38,715 nucleotides of DNA, taken from Phascolarctobacterium succinatutens CAG:287. Lineage in GTDB: Bacteria > Bacillota > Negativicutes > Acidaminococcales > Acidaminococcaceae. The notes beneath the pieces were generated by a model. That model ran no database searches, was not told the origin of the DNA, and worked only from the letters and a program-made list of their open reading frames with translations. Where the stretch lies: positions 35,006-73,720 of the forward strand of contig NZ_FR892822.1 in NCBI RefSeq assembly GCF_000434895.1, given 5' to 3'. The position numbers and the translations under genes were made by a program. Of this stretch, positions 17,904 to 26,887 are shown piece by piece; the stretch's first letter is position 1, and the number at the start of each line of letters is the position of its first letter.

Positions 17904-17955
17904 CAAAAGGACTGTCCCTGGCGATGATGTATCGCCTGTGGGGGCGGTCCTTTTT
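17904..17955 (+). terminator. Intrinsic terminator of the Hsp70-like operon
   Basis: An outer stem AAAAGGACTGTCCC / GGGGCGGTCCTTTT encloses an inner hairpin GGCGAT-GATGT-ATCGCC and ends in a T run. It closes the three-gene unit. From 17956 to 18170 the DNA is very AT-rich and I see no gene. Confidence 0.9.
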
Positions 17956-18170
17956 GATTTTATGTGGATGATGGAGATATAGATAAAATAATAAAGTAAT
18001 TAAAAAAAACAAATCTGTTATTTATAAAACTGAAGATGAAAATTTTACGGTGCCTGTAACTAGTAGAAATATATATTATAAAATGATGACAAAGTTTTCA
18101 AACTATAAATATTGATGTTGTTAAAAAATACTTTGCTTATAGAATTTATGATTATCCACATTTCACCATG

Positions 18171-18200
18171 TCTTGCGGGGGGGTACAGGAGTGCTATAAT
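18171..18200 (+). promoter_or_regulatory. Promoter with poly-G tract, autotransporter 1
   Basis: TATAAT at 18195-18200 is preceded by seven Gs (18177-18183) that abut the -35 region. The -35 is degenerate: TCTTGC, CTTGCG or TTGCGG would give an 18, 17 or 16-bp spacer. The expected start point is near 18207, leaving about 50 bases before the ATG. The G run makes the spacer length prone to slippage, so expression may be phase-variable. Confidence 0.65.
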
Positions 18201-18259
18201 TTCTAATGGTTATAACGTATAAAAAGTTTATTTTAATATTATTTAGGGAGAAACTTGAT

Positions 18260-20809
18260 ATGAAATCATTTAAAAGCCATAAAAAAAGCCTTTTGGCTAT
18301 GATAGCTATGAGTATTACTTGTGCTTGCGCAAGTAGCGCTTATGCTGATAACAGGCCTGTTCATAGTGCAACTTATGATGATAAGCTTGTCCTTGATATG
18401 TCTTGGCAAATGGGATCTAATCAGTTTGAAGGTGCAACAACAAGAGAATTTACCTTCAATAAAGGCCTTACAGTTGACGAAAAAGCTGATTATTTAGAAG
18501 CAATTGTTCTTGATGGTCATTTGGTATCTGATCCTCAAGATATTACTATCAATGTTGCGGATAATGCAGAGTTTAATGCTATTGGTGGTAATGGTGGTAT
18601 AAACATTCATGATTTCAACACACTTCGTATAAATGCTGCGAATGCTGATATCTCTTTAGGAACTTATTCTTCAACCGATATAATTTATGGTGACTATAAG
18701 TCTAAGTTCATCATAGATGCTAATAACATAACATTTTACGCTAAAGATGTAACACCTGATGAGTATTCTGTCAATATGGAATTAAACGGTGGAGCTTTAA
18801 ATATTAAAGCCAATAATCTTACAGCTAATACAGCGTTTTACAACGGAATATATGCTGTCGATGCTGATGCCAAGATTACTATAAAAAATAACTTTGTTAT
18901 GGATTCTAGTGGTCAAGCAATCTTAGCTCTTGCAGAAGATGAGAAATCTGATGTACAAATAAATGCAGGTAAAATCAATTTAACTAATCAAACAAATGCT
19001 AAAGGTGCTGAAGGCTTAGTTGCTTTTAATATTAATGATTCGCTAACTAAAATTCCCAAAATTAATCTGACTGCTTCAGATGGTATTGATCTAAATGGAT
19101 TCAATATTGGAATAGATACAAATCACGGAAATGCTACATTGAGTTCATCTATCATAAACATAGAAACAGTTGCAGATGACGAACCAGCTGTTGTTATAGC
19201 TTCAGCTAATAACAGCAATGTTAATTTACAAGCTATCCAAAAGCTGACTCTGAAAGGTGATAGCGTTATTGATAACGATAATTCCAAAGTTATCATTGGT
19301 AATAATTCTAGTACTTTGCAAACAGAGCTCGAGGGCAATATTATCAATAAAAACAATGGTTATATCGCAGCTTTTGTTAACAATGCAGGTTCTAGCTTCA
19401 CCGGTAACACAACCGATGCACATTGGCAAGATGTAACTACGAGAGATGCCGGCAACAAGGGTATCCATTTAACACTTAATGACGCCAGCGTCTGGAATGA
19501 TTTTGACTACGATTCCACCATTCAAGTTCTCGATACAAGCAAGGCGAAGGTTGATATGCAGGATGATAAGTTCAAAGGCTTGTTCATCGGCACTTTAAAA
19601 GGTGATAAAAGCACTTTTAACATGGACATCGACGCAAGCACTAATACCAACAACAGCGACCGTCTGTACATCGCAGGCACCCACACCGGCAACCATTACA
19701 TTACGCTCAACAACGTTAATGCAGATGGCAATACTGACGGCGCTGCCGGTACGGTTCTTGTAAGCGTAAAGGACGAACAGGGCAAGTTCTTTGCCAACGA
19801 TAAGGAAGGCTCCTTGTATTGGAACAAGTACACTTTAGATATGCAAGACAGTGCTACCGACGGTTACACTAAGGATTGGTACTTGAAAAAAGTAGAATTC
19901 ATCCCCTCCAAACCGACCACCAGCGTAGATGCTGTTGATGCAACCCAAAGACTGGCTTTCGCCAACTGGGTGGAGGACGACAAGTTTATGCAGCGCATGG
20001 GCGACCTGCGCTACGAAACCAATAATGAGGAAGGTGTTTGGATGCGTGTCAAAAGTGGCAAATACAGCGGCGATGGCTTCAGCGACCGCCACACCATGTA
20101 CCAGCTTGGCTATGACGATGTCGTTAAGGAAAACGAAAAGCTGAAGCGGTATCAGGGCGTAGCTTTTTCCTACAATGACGGTAAGAACAGCTTCAACCGT
20201 GGCAGTGGCAAGCTGAAAGCCAAATCTATTGGCTTCTACAGCACAGACCTGCACAAAAAAGGTCATTATCTGGACTTAGGGTTTAAGATTTATAATGCAG
20301 ATAGCGACTTCACTGTGTTTGATACCGAAGGTAAGAAGATTACCGGTGCTTTTGACAACACTGGTATCAGCCTGAGTGCGAAATATGGTCGCAATAAATA
20401 TATTGACGAGCATTGGTCTATTGAGCCGCAGGCACAGCTTACCTTGGGTTATTTGGGTGGTGCAAGATATACCACCAGCAATGGCATCCACGTAAGCCAA
20501 AGCGATCCCAACAGCGTTTTGGGACGTATCGGCTGCAACTTTATGTATGACATGGACGAAAATAACACTGTTTACCTGAAGGCCAACTGGCTGCATCAAT
20601 TTGCCGGTAATTACGGTGTAACCTTGACTAACGGCAATGACAGCCTGCGTATTGATAACCATGACCATGACACCTGGTTCGAATACGGCTTGGGCTTTGC
20701 CTGCATGACTGGCAAGAACAACCACCTTTATGCAGACGTAGAACGTTCTACCGGAGGTAGCCTGCGTAAGAACTGGCAGTGGAATGCCGGTATGTTCTGG
20801 ACGTTTTAA
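18260..20809 (+). CDS. Autotransporter (type Va) surface protein 1
   Basis: A secreted outer-membrane autotransporter of 849 residues. The signal peptide is about 1-29 (SLLAMIAMS core, ending SSAYA before DNRP). The passenger (30 to about 560) is Asn/Asp/Ile-rich with beta-helix-like repeats. The C-terminal 260 residues form the translocator barrel, ending in WQWNAGMFWTF with the terminal Phe typical of barrels. I chose ATG 18260 because TTAGGGAG precedes it; an earlier in-frame ATG at 18206 coincides with the predicted transcription start and would spoil the signal peptide. Passenger DNA up to about 19380 is clearly AT-richer than the barrel part, suggesting exchange of passengers. The ligand or role of the passenger is not recognisable. 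Confidence 0.88.
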   Translation: MKSFKSHKKSLLAMIAMSITCACASSAYADNRPVHSATYDDKLVLDMSWQMGSNQFEGATTREFTFNKGLTVDEKADYLEAIVLDGHLVSDPQDITINVADNAEFNAIGGNGGINIHDFNTLRINAANADISLGTYSSTDIIYGDYKSKFIIDANNITFYAKDVTPDEYSVNMELNGGALNIKANNLTANTAFYNGIYAVDADAKITIKNNFVMDSSGQAILALAEDEKSDVQINAGKINLTNQTNAKGAEGLVAFNINDSLTKIPKINLTASDGIDLNGFNIGIDTNHGNATLSSSIINIETVADDEPAVVIASANNSNVNLQAIQKLTLKGDSVIDNDNSKVIIGNNSSTLQTELEGNIINKNNGYIAAFVNNAGSSFTGNTTDAHWQDVTTRDAGNKGIHLTLNDASVWNDFDYDSTIQVLDTSKAKVDMQDDKFKGLFIGTLKGDKSTFNMDIDASTNTNNSDRLYIAGTHTGNHYITLNNVNADGNTDGAAGTVLVSVKDEQGKFFANDKEGSLYWNKYTLDMQDSATDGYTKDWYLKKVEFIPSKPTTSVDAVDATQRLAFANWVEDDKFMQRMGDLRYETNNEEGVWMRVKSGKYSGDGFSDRHTMYQLGYDDVVKENEKLKRYQGVAFSYNDGKNSFNRGSGKLKAKSIGFYSTDLHKKGHYLDLGFKIYNADSDFTVFDTEGKKITGAFDNTGISLSAKYGRNKYIDEHWSIEPQAQLTLGYLGGARYTTSNGIHVSQSDPNSVLGRIGCNFMYDMDENNTVYLKANWLHQFAGNYGVTLTNGNDSLRIDNHDHDTWFEYGLGFACMTGKNNHLYADVERSTGGSLRKNWQWNAGMFWTF

Positions 20810-20867
20810 GCTTGTATAAAGTAGCCGTTATATATACTATTTCAGTTAATCTATAGTGAAGAAAAAT

Positions 20868-20900
20868 ACGCAACGGATATTGTGTCCGTTGCGTTTTTTT
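20868..20900 (+). terminator. Intrinsic terminator after autotransporter 1
   Basis: A perfect 10-bp stem ACGCAACGGA / TCCGTTGCGT with a 7-base loop, followed by Ts. Confidence 0.93.
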
Positions 20901-20948
20901 GCGCAGAAATTACCAAAGATACAACTTTTTTAAAATTTTCTTGTACCC

Positions 20949-21131
20949 ATCTAAACCTTAACTATTAAAGCTCTTCAATTAAATGTAATAAATGTAACGG
21001 ATTTAAGACTATAAAAAGAATTTTTACATCGATTGTAGCGTGTTCCTGGATAAGAGTTTGACTGGGGGGGGACGCGATGCTATAATTGCTATTAAGAAGA
21101 TAGGTAATTTATAAAAGTAAGTGTATTCCTA
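20949..21131 (+). promoter_or_regulatory. Poly-G promoter cassette, autotransporter 2
   Basis: TTGACT (21058-21063), eight Gs (21064-21071), ACGCGATGC, then TATAAT (21081-21086): a 17-bp spacer, the optimal length. About 110 bases upstream and 45 downstream are closely similar to the tpsB cassette at 26545-26716, including the early transcript TATAATTGCTATTAA and GTAAGTGTATTCCTA. The start point is expected near 21093, giving a ~190-base leader. That leader also holds a small hairpin TTCAC/GTGAA near 21211-21230. Confidence 0.85.
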
Positions 21132-21282
21132 CTGAAACTTGTTTTAAAACCTTGTGATAAATATTTTAAAAGTTTTTGTTCGTTACGGCGATTGCTGTAA
21201 TAGATAAAGCTTCACGGCGTAAGCAGTGAATCTTACTTGGAGTTGTTAGTGTAAAAATTTTTGTGAAAGGTTGGGATTAACG

Positions 21283-24200
21283 ATGAAGAGTAATAAGGCT
21301 TTGGCAAGAAAAATTTTGTGCGGTCTTTTGGCGGCAGGTGTTGTTGGTGTGAGCGGCAGTGCGCTGGCGGCGACATATGGCGTTAATGCTGGTGTTGAAG
21401 ATAATATTAATGCTAATCTCACTTATACAGATGGAAAGATTGATGGTTTTGACTACGGTTTAAATGCGCAAGGTGATTATAAGCAATCCAAGGAATCAAA
21501 AATTTCACTGACCACTGACAGTGTGAATATTACTGCCAATCTGACAGGCATTCAGGGACAAAAATGGGCTGTATTAACCATTGGCACTTCTAATACTAGC
21601 GATGTTAACATTATTGGAAAGACTAATGGAATTGTGTTAAAGACCGGAAGTAGTGCGGAAATTACAGGCAATAAAGTAAAGATAGCCAACGAAAGCAAAA
21701 GCTTATTGATTAAGATTGACAATAGTTATTCTAATGTGAATAGGCCGGCACAGCTGATAGTCAAAGGAAAACAAATCGAGCTTAAGTCTTCAGGAAAGGT
21801 TATTGAAGCTAATTCAAATTATAAAAAAGCTGAAAGTCTTCCCAAAGCTAGTGTTACTTTGGGGGATGAGTCCACGGAATTACTTGAGATGACAGGTACA
21901 GATGGAATTTATGCTAAAAAGAATTCAGAAATAATCGGGAACGCAAAAGATATTTGCCTAGTTGTCAATTCAAATGCAAAAACATATGGTATGCAAGCAA
22001 CTGGTGAGGAAGCCAAGGTGCAGCTGACGTCTAAAGATAATTTGCTGATAGATGTTGGTGGTAGCGGAGCAATTGCTGTGTATAGTTCTGCTGCCTCTGC
22101 CAAGGTGAACCTGGCCGGGAATGACGTAAAAATTCAGGCGCAAGGAACTGATGCTCCTGTTTACGGAGTCTATTCAGAGACAGGTTCGAATGTATCGATT
22201 GCAGGTAATACGGCGGAAATCAGTACTGTCGGCGGAAAAAATGGTTTAAATGGCAAGATCGGCAGCTCTGCAATTTATGCAGACAAGTCTAATATTATAG
22301 TTGATGCGAATAAAATAGTAGTTAATACAGATAAAGCGAAGGAGAATGCATATGCCGTTTATGGCAATTGCGGCTCCCACATTACACTTGGCAAAGATGC
22401 AAATTCTGAAGTGCATATTTCCAGTAGCAGTGAAGGGAATGCTATGGGTGTCGTTGTAGCAACTGCGTCAACTTCAGCAAGCACGGCAGCAGCCAGTCAG
22501 GTTAATATCCAGGGTGCGAAAATCAATGTAGCCGCAGAAGGCGGGCCGAAGGCTCGTGGCTTGTATGCACAGGACCAAAATGAGATTATTGTAGGTAATG
22601 CCGGTTCTGATATCCAGATTTCTGCCAAGGGCGAAGATGCTGCTGGCATTATAGCTATTGAGCATGGTTCTGTTGCTCTGAATGGGCAAAATGCGGTAAT
22701 TTATGTAGATGGCAGCAAGTATTCTACAGGTATTCACGTTCAAAATAACGATATGACGGACGAAACTAATCGTGCCACTGTTAATGTTAATACCGAAAAT
22801 ACCACTATTAATGCTGTTACCGCCCTTTCTGCTATGAGCCATAGCGTACTGAATGTAAACAGTAATTTGGTGACTAACGGTAAGAATGCTATTTTGACAC
22901 GTGGTAATTCTGATGTAAATATTAATACCGATGGCCAACACACTACGCAACTGAACGGTGATATCGTATTTAACTACGATGGGGACTCCAGTGGTACGGG
23001 AATAGATTCCAATGTCAACGTTAACTTAAATGGCGAAGGATCTTCTTGGACTGGCAATACTAAAGCAGAATGGAATAGTGCTAGCGGTAAACCTGATGAA
23101 GCCAAACTGACGGTTTCCCACATGAACTTGAATGTAGCAAATGGTGCACAATGGAATCCTACAACTATTAAGAGCCAAAATAATGAAACTAATGGCATGA
23201 ATAACATTGCTATCAACAATCTTGCGCTGAATAATGGCATTATCAACTTAGAAAGTAGCAATTTAGCTGGCGATGATGCTGTTAATATTGAAAACCTTAA
23301 AGGTAATGGCGGTACTATTAATACTGATAGTGTTAGCAATAAGCTTAGCATTGAAAATAAAGCTGCTGATACAAGCCTTACCGTCAACGGCACTAAGGAA
23401 GTAACCGATGCAATTGCCAGCGGCAATGCTGATTTGCAGAAATTGGCTGACGTTGTGAAGAGCAATGGCAAGTCTGCTGCTGATAGAGTAACATCTGATG
23501 CCAATGATATTATTGGTGGTTATTCCGCTGAGGTTGATAGTAATGGTAAAGTAGTAGCTAACACTGTAAAGACTGTTGAAAACACTACTAACCGCGCCAT
23601 CAGCGACATGGCAAATATCTCCCTCATGACCTGGCGTCAGGAAAACAACGATATGAACAAGCGCCTGGGCGAGCTGCGCGACAGCAAGGGCGAGCATGGT
23701 GCATGGGCAAGAATGGCACGTGGCGAAAGCAAATATGGTGCGCAGAATGTGAAGAACCAATACAATTATTATCAGGTTGGTTATGATGAAAAACTCAGCA
23801 CTAACCCGAACTGGACCGTGGGCGTTGCGCTGACACGTACAGAAGGCACCAGCACCTTTGCAAGAGGCACTGGTGAAAACAAGCACACAGGTCTGGCAAT
23901 TTACGGTTCTTATCTGAGCGACAATGGCAGCTTCGTTGATTTGATTGCTAAATATGCACGCATGGATAACGATTATAGCACTATCGGTGCAGGCGTAGGC
24001 GATGCAAGCTATGAAACTAATGGCTACAGCCTGAGCGCAGAATATGGCAAACGCTTTACTAAGGATAACGGCTTCTGGATTGAGCCTCAGGTGGAACTCA
24101 CCTATGGCACTGTTGGCAGCGTAGATTACCTCACCAGCAAGGGTGCAAGAGTGCATCAGGATAGCGTAGACAGCCTTGTTGGTCGTCTTGGCTTCTCCTT

Positions 24201-24462
24201 AGGCAAGGACATTAAGCAAGGCAATGTATATGTACGTGCTTCCTATCTGTATGACTTCGACGGCGAAACCAAAGCGACTATGAGCGGTGCCGGTGCTACA
24301 AGCTTTGAGCAGGATCTTGGCGGCGGCTGGTGGGAAGTTGGCGTAGGCACCAACCTCAACCTGAGCGATGCAACTCATCTGTACTTTGACGTAGAAAAGA
24401 CCTTTGGCGGTAACGTTGCTACCCCGTGGCAGTGGAATGCAGGTGTTCGTTGGAGCTTCTGA
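21283..24462 (+). CDS. Autotransporter (type Va) surface protein 2
   Basis: A 1059-residue autotransporter. The signal peptide is residues 1-29 (CGLLAAGVVGVSGSALA before ATYG). The passenger to about residue 770 has many short strand repeats of the INI/VNV/ITGN kind expected of a right-handed beta-helix. The barrel (about 800-1059) starts GAWARMARGESKYG and ends QWNAGVRWSF; it resembles the barrel of autotransporter 1. ATG 21283 is preferred over an in-frame TTG at 21271, which sits directly against the AAAGG site and would add only four residues. The passenger DNA is AT-richer than the barrel DNA, with a change near 23580. It is expressed from the poly-G promoter upstream. The passenger function is unknown; adhesion is a family-based guess. 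Confidence 0.9.
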   Translation: MKSNKALARKILCGLLAAGVVGVSGSALAATYGVNAGVEDNINANLTYTDGKIDGFDYGLNAQGDYKQSKESKISLTTDSVNITANLTGIQGQKWAVLTIGTSNTSDVNIIGKTNGIVLKTGSSAEITGNKVKIANESKSLLIKIDNSYSNVNRPAQLIVKGKQIELKSSGKVIEANSNYKKAESLPKASVTLGDESTELLEMTGTDGIYAKKNSEIIGNAKDICLVVNSNAKTYGMQATGEEAKVQLTSKDNLLIDVGGSGAIAVYSSAASAKVNLAGNDVKIQAQGTDAPVYGVYSETGSNVSIAGNTAEISTVGGKNGLNGKIGSSAIYADKSNIIVDANKIVVNTDKAKENAYAVYGNCGSHITLGKDANSEVHISSSSEGNAMGVVVATASTSASTAAASQVNIQGAKINVAAEGGPKARGLYAQDQNEIIVGNAGSDIQISAKGEDAAGIIAIEHGSVALNGQNAVIYVDGSKYSTGIHVQNNDMTDETNRATVNVNTENTTINAVTALSAMSHSVLNVNSNLVTNGKNAILTRGNSDVNINTDGQHTTQLNGDIVFNYDGDSSGTGIDSNVNVNLNGEGSSWTGNTKAEWNSASGKPDEAKLTVSHMNLNVANGAQWNPTTIKSQNNETNGMNNIAINNLALNNGIINLESSNLAGDDAVNIENLKGNGGTINTDSVSNKLSIENKAADTSLTVNGTKEVTDAIASGNADLQKLADVVKSNGKSAADRVTSDANDIIGGYSAEVDSNGKVVANTVKTVENTTNRAISDMANISLMTWRQENNDMNKRLGELRDSKGEHGAWARMARGESKYGAQNVKNQYNYYQVGYDEKLSTNPNWTVGVALTRTEGTSTFARGTGENKHTGLAIYGSYLSDNGSFVDLIAKYARMDNDYSTIGAGVGDASYETNGYSLSAEYGKRFTKDNGFWIEPQVELTYGTVGSVDYLTSKGARVHQDSVDSLVGRLGFSLGKDIKQGNVYVRASYLYDFDGETKATMSGAGATSFEQDLGGGWWEVGVGTNLNLSDATHLYFDVEKTFGGNVATPWQWNAGVRWSF

Positions 24463-24501
24463 TGAGGCTGTGAATTTGTAATTTTATAGTGTGTAATTAA
24501 A

Positions 24502-24543
24502 AAGTCGTGAGCTTTGAGTTTATCATTGCTCACGATTTTTTTT
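24502..24543 (+). terminator. Intrinsic terminator after autotransporter 2
   Basis: The stem TCGTGAGC / GCTCACGA (24505-24512 and 24528-24535) is followed by eight or more Ts. Confidence 0.9.
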
Positions 24544-24572
24544 TACGCGCCTAGCATGGGCACATCTCTGAA

Positions 24573-24640
24573 CAAGCGAACCGTCGCTTGCGGAATCGCA
24601 TAAGCGGTGGTGTGAGAGTAGGGGGGAGGCACCCCCTACT
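24573..24640. repeat. Two adjacent palindromes between convergent genes
   Basis: CAAGCGA-ACCG-TCGCTTG (24573-24590) is a perfect 7-bp hairpin. AGTAGGGGG / CCCCCTACT (24617-24625 and 24632-24640) is a perfect 9-bp hairpin. They lie between the end of autotransporter 2 and the end of the reverse-strand ATPase gene. There is no T run on either strand, so they may be a repeat element or an RNA-stabilising structure. Confidence 0.6.
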
Positions 24641-24650
24641 ACTAGATTAC

Positions 24651-26315
24651 TTAATTTGTTATGATTTCTACTTTCTTGCCGCTGAAGGCAATACCGTATT
24701 TGTAAATAGTTTTTATGTTTTGCTTGCGCAGCTCTGTATCATATTTTTTATCTTCAATTTGTGTTAAGGCTTCTGCTGCTAATTTTTTTAAACCTGCATC
24801 CGAAGAGTCAGCTGTTGCTTTTATTTCAATGATTATACCTGGCATATCTATATTTTTAGGTAGGAGCTGAATATCATATCTGCCCTCACCACTTTCACGG
24901 TTAGAGCTGATGTAATAGGTGTTAGTGAATAATCCTGTCATACCTAAAAGTAGGCCCTGGTAATAGTTTTCTTTAAGCGTGTCATAGTAGCTGACAGTTT
25001 CTAAAAGAAATTTTTTCAGCACGTTTTGCAATGCTGGCCCATTTTTAGTTATGAGATATTGCTGGAGTAAATTAATCGCTGTACTGTCAATTTTGTCTGC
25101 TAACAGAGCGACAATCTCCTGACTGTAAACGCTTTTAATTTCTTTATTGGGAATACTGAGCTCACATAGACAGATGCCGTTGGCTCTTGTGGTTTTTATA
25201 GATTTCAAATAGCCTGTCATTAACAGAAAGCCAAAAATATTAGTTTGTTGCTCTTTTAGTTTTGGATAGATGATGTTCGTATCAACTATAGATTCTACGG
25301 CAGAGCCATTTAACAAAGCCCGAAGATTTTCGCAGGTGCTGTTATCAAGACCGCTGATAATCTCACGGATAGTAGAGTTTTCAGATGTCTGTACCCAATA
25401 TGGTTCTGCTTCACAAAAATTGTTGAAATATTTAAGAACAGACCAGGGATTGTAAATCTCCGTATTACCGAACCTGTAACCATCATACCATTCTTTGATT
25501 TCTGGTATTTTATCAGTCGCTTGATAGTATGCAGCCATAGTATTTACTTCAGTATCGGTGAAGCCAAAAAAATCACTATAGCGTTTATCTAAGAGTGAGT
25601 TAACATTTACATTGTTAAGACCGCTAAAAATACTTTCCTTAGCAACGCGTAAAATACCTGTCAAAAAGCCGAAGGAAATGTGCTGATTGTCTTTCAGAAC
25701 AGAGGAGAGCAGGTCGCGTGTGAATTGTATTGTTGCATCATAAAAACCGTGAATATAACCTGCCTGGATAGGCGTGTCATACTCATCAATAATGATTATA
25801 GGTGCTTTGGCATAATGCTCATGCAGCATTTGCGAAAGGCGGAGCAGACTGGTGGCATAATCTGTTTTCGTACCCAGACCGCTGGTAATTTTTTCGTAGA
25901 AATCAGGGTTAGATAAATTTTTGCTGTATTTTAGTTCCGAATGACGCATAAATTCATCTTTTATCGTTTCTTTCAGCCTCGCATATAAGTCTGGCCATTT
26001 ATTTTTATTCGCATCCTTAAAGCTTAAGAAAATAACAGGATACTGTCCTTGATGCTGTGTATATTTTTCGCCTGTCTGCCAAATGTTTTTGTTAATAAAA
26101 TACTTGCTTGTATCATCTTTGGCTTTTTCAAAAAAGGTACGCAGCATATCCATGTTTAGAGTTTTACCGAAGCGGCGCGGACGGGTGAAAAGTGTAACTT
26201 TCGCTTGCTCGTCAAGAATATCCTTTATAAGTAGTGTTTTGTCAACATAGTAGTAATCCTGGCTGACTTTTTTGTAATCTGATGCGCCGATAGGCAAAGG
26301 TAATTTATTTTGCAT
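24651..26315 (-). CDS. AAA-ATPase-like protein with PD-(D/E)XK (DUF1703) domain
   Basis: A 554-residue protein of the AAA-ATPase-like/DUF1703 group, often present in many copies in gut anaerobes. The N-terminus has YYYVDKT (about 21-27) and a Walker A-like TRPRRFGKT (44-52). A Walker B strand IIIIDEYDTP lies near 170-180. The C-terminus carries GRYDIQL and IIIEIKA, the D...E-x-K pattern of a PD-(D/E)XK nuclease fold. Function in cells is unknown. The start is ATG at 26315, nine bases after AGGAGG; the in-frame TTG three codons earlier touches the ribosome site. It is the only reverse gene in the window and splits the autotransporter and two-partner loci, which suggests insertion. Confidence 0.85.
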   Translation of the reverse strand: MQNKLPLPIGASDYKKVSQDYYYVDKTLLIKDILDEQAKVTLFTRPRRFGKTLNMDMLRTFFEKAKDDTSKYFINKNIWQTGEKYTQHQGQYPVIFLSFKDANKNKWPDLYARLKETIKDEFMRHSELKYSKNLSNPDFYEKITSGLGTKTDYATSLLRLSQMLHEHYAKAPIIIIDEYDTPIQAGYIHGFYDATIQFTRDLLSSVLKDNQHISFGFLTGILRVAKESIFSGLNNVNVNSLLDKRYSDFFGFTDTEVNTMAAYYQATDKIPEIKEWYDGYRFGNTEIYNPWSVLKYFNNFCEAEPYWVQTSENSTIREIISGLDNSTCENLRALLNGSAVESIVDTNIIYPKLKEQQTNIFGFLLMTGYLKSIKTTRANGICLCELSIPNKEIKSVYSQEIVALLADKIDSTAINLLQQYLITKNGPALQNVLKKFLLETVSYYDTLKENYYQGLLLGMTGLFTNTYYISSNRESGEGRYDIQLLPKNIDMPGIIIEIKATADSSDAGLKKLAAEALTQIEDKKYDTELRKQNIKTIYKYGIAFSGKKVEIITN

Positions 26316-26349
26316 GGAGTACAACCTCCTCTCATTATCACTTTCCTTT

Positions 26350-26358
26350 ATTATAACA
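26350..26358 (-). promoter_or_regulatory. Extended -10 promoter of the ATPase gene
   Basis: On the reverse strand TGTTATAAT forms an extended -10 element about 35 bases before the start codon. The -35 is weak. Confidence 0.5.
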
Positions 26359-26544
26359 TTTTTAGATATAATGGTATAGAGAGTATGTTTTAGAAACGCT
26401 GCTCGTCAGACGGATTGTTTTTTTGTTGCGGTGCTTATTGCCTGCTGCTATTGTGTGTTGTTTGCTATAAAGCGAAGCGTTCTCTGCGGATGAGGAGGAT
26501 GCTATGTAATTTTTGCCAAAGAGCTATTCTTTTACCTATACATA

Positions 26545-26716
26545 TCTGAATCTTAACTGTTAAAATCTCTTCAACTAAATGTAACGTATTTAAGAGTTAA
26601 TGAAAATTTTTACGCCGAATGTAGCGCGTTCATGGATAAGGGTTTGACTGGGGGGGACATAGTGCTATAATTGCTATTAATAAGATAGGTAATTTATAAA
26701 AGTAAGTGTATTCCTA
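26545..26716 (+). promoter_or_regulatory. Poly-G promoter cassette, tpsBA
   Basis: TTGACT (26644-26649), seven Gs (26650-26656), ACATAGTGC, then TATAAT (26666-26671): a 16-bp spacer. It is nearly the same cassette as the one upstream of autotransporter 2 but has one G fewer. The conserved block extends from about 100 bases upstream to 45 bases downstream of the -10. The transcript leader to tpsB would be about 535 bases. Confidence 0.85.
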
Positions 26717-26887
26717 ATCGCATATATTTTAGAAAAAATATTTATGGATAAAACTTATCTGGAAACAATGAGCCTTATAAAGTGAGTATTTATGAATTGC
26801 AATATAAATTGATGCAGGTTTTTGCTAAAGTTAAAATATTTGCAAAAACATCAAGAAAAATGTTTTCTGAAGCTTAAAAAAAGGCAG

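Noticed and set aside
16234..18012. A 592-codon reverse frame opposite the Hsp70-like gene
   Set aside because: It has no recognisable domain, runs across the terminator at 17904-17955, and mirrors a well-supported Hsp70-like gene.
17984..18116. A roughly 40-codon open stretch upstream of autotransporter 1
   Set aside because: No start codon or ribosome site. In such AT-rich DNA it could be chance; possibly a gene remnant, but not supportable.
18206..18259. Upstream in-frame ATG for autotransporter 1
   Set aside because: It lies at the predicted transcription start, has no ribosome site, and would place charged residues before the signal peptide.
24621..24626. A run of six Gs between autotransporter 2 and the ATPase gene
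   Set aside because: It is part of a hairpin and not placed between promoter boxes, so I do not count it with the phase-variable tracts.
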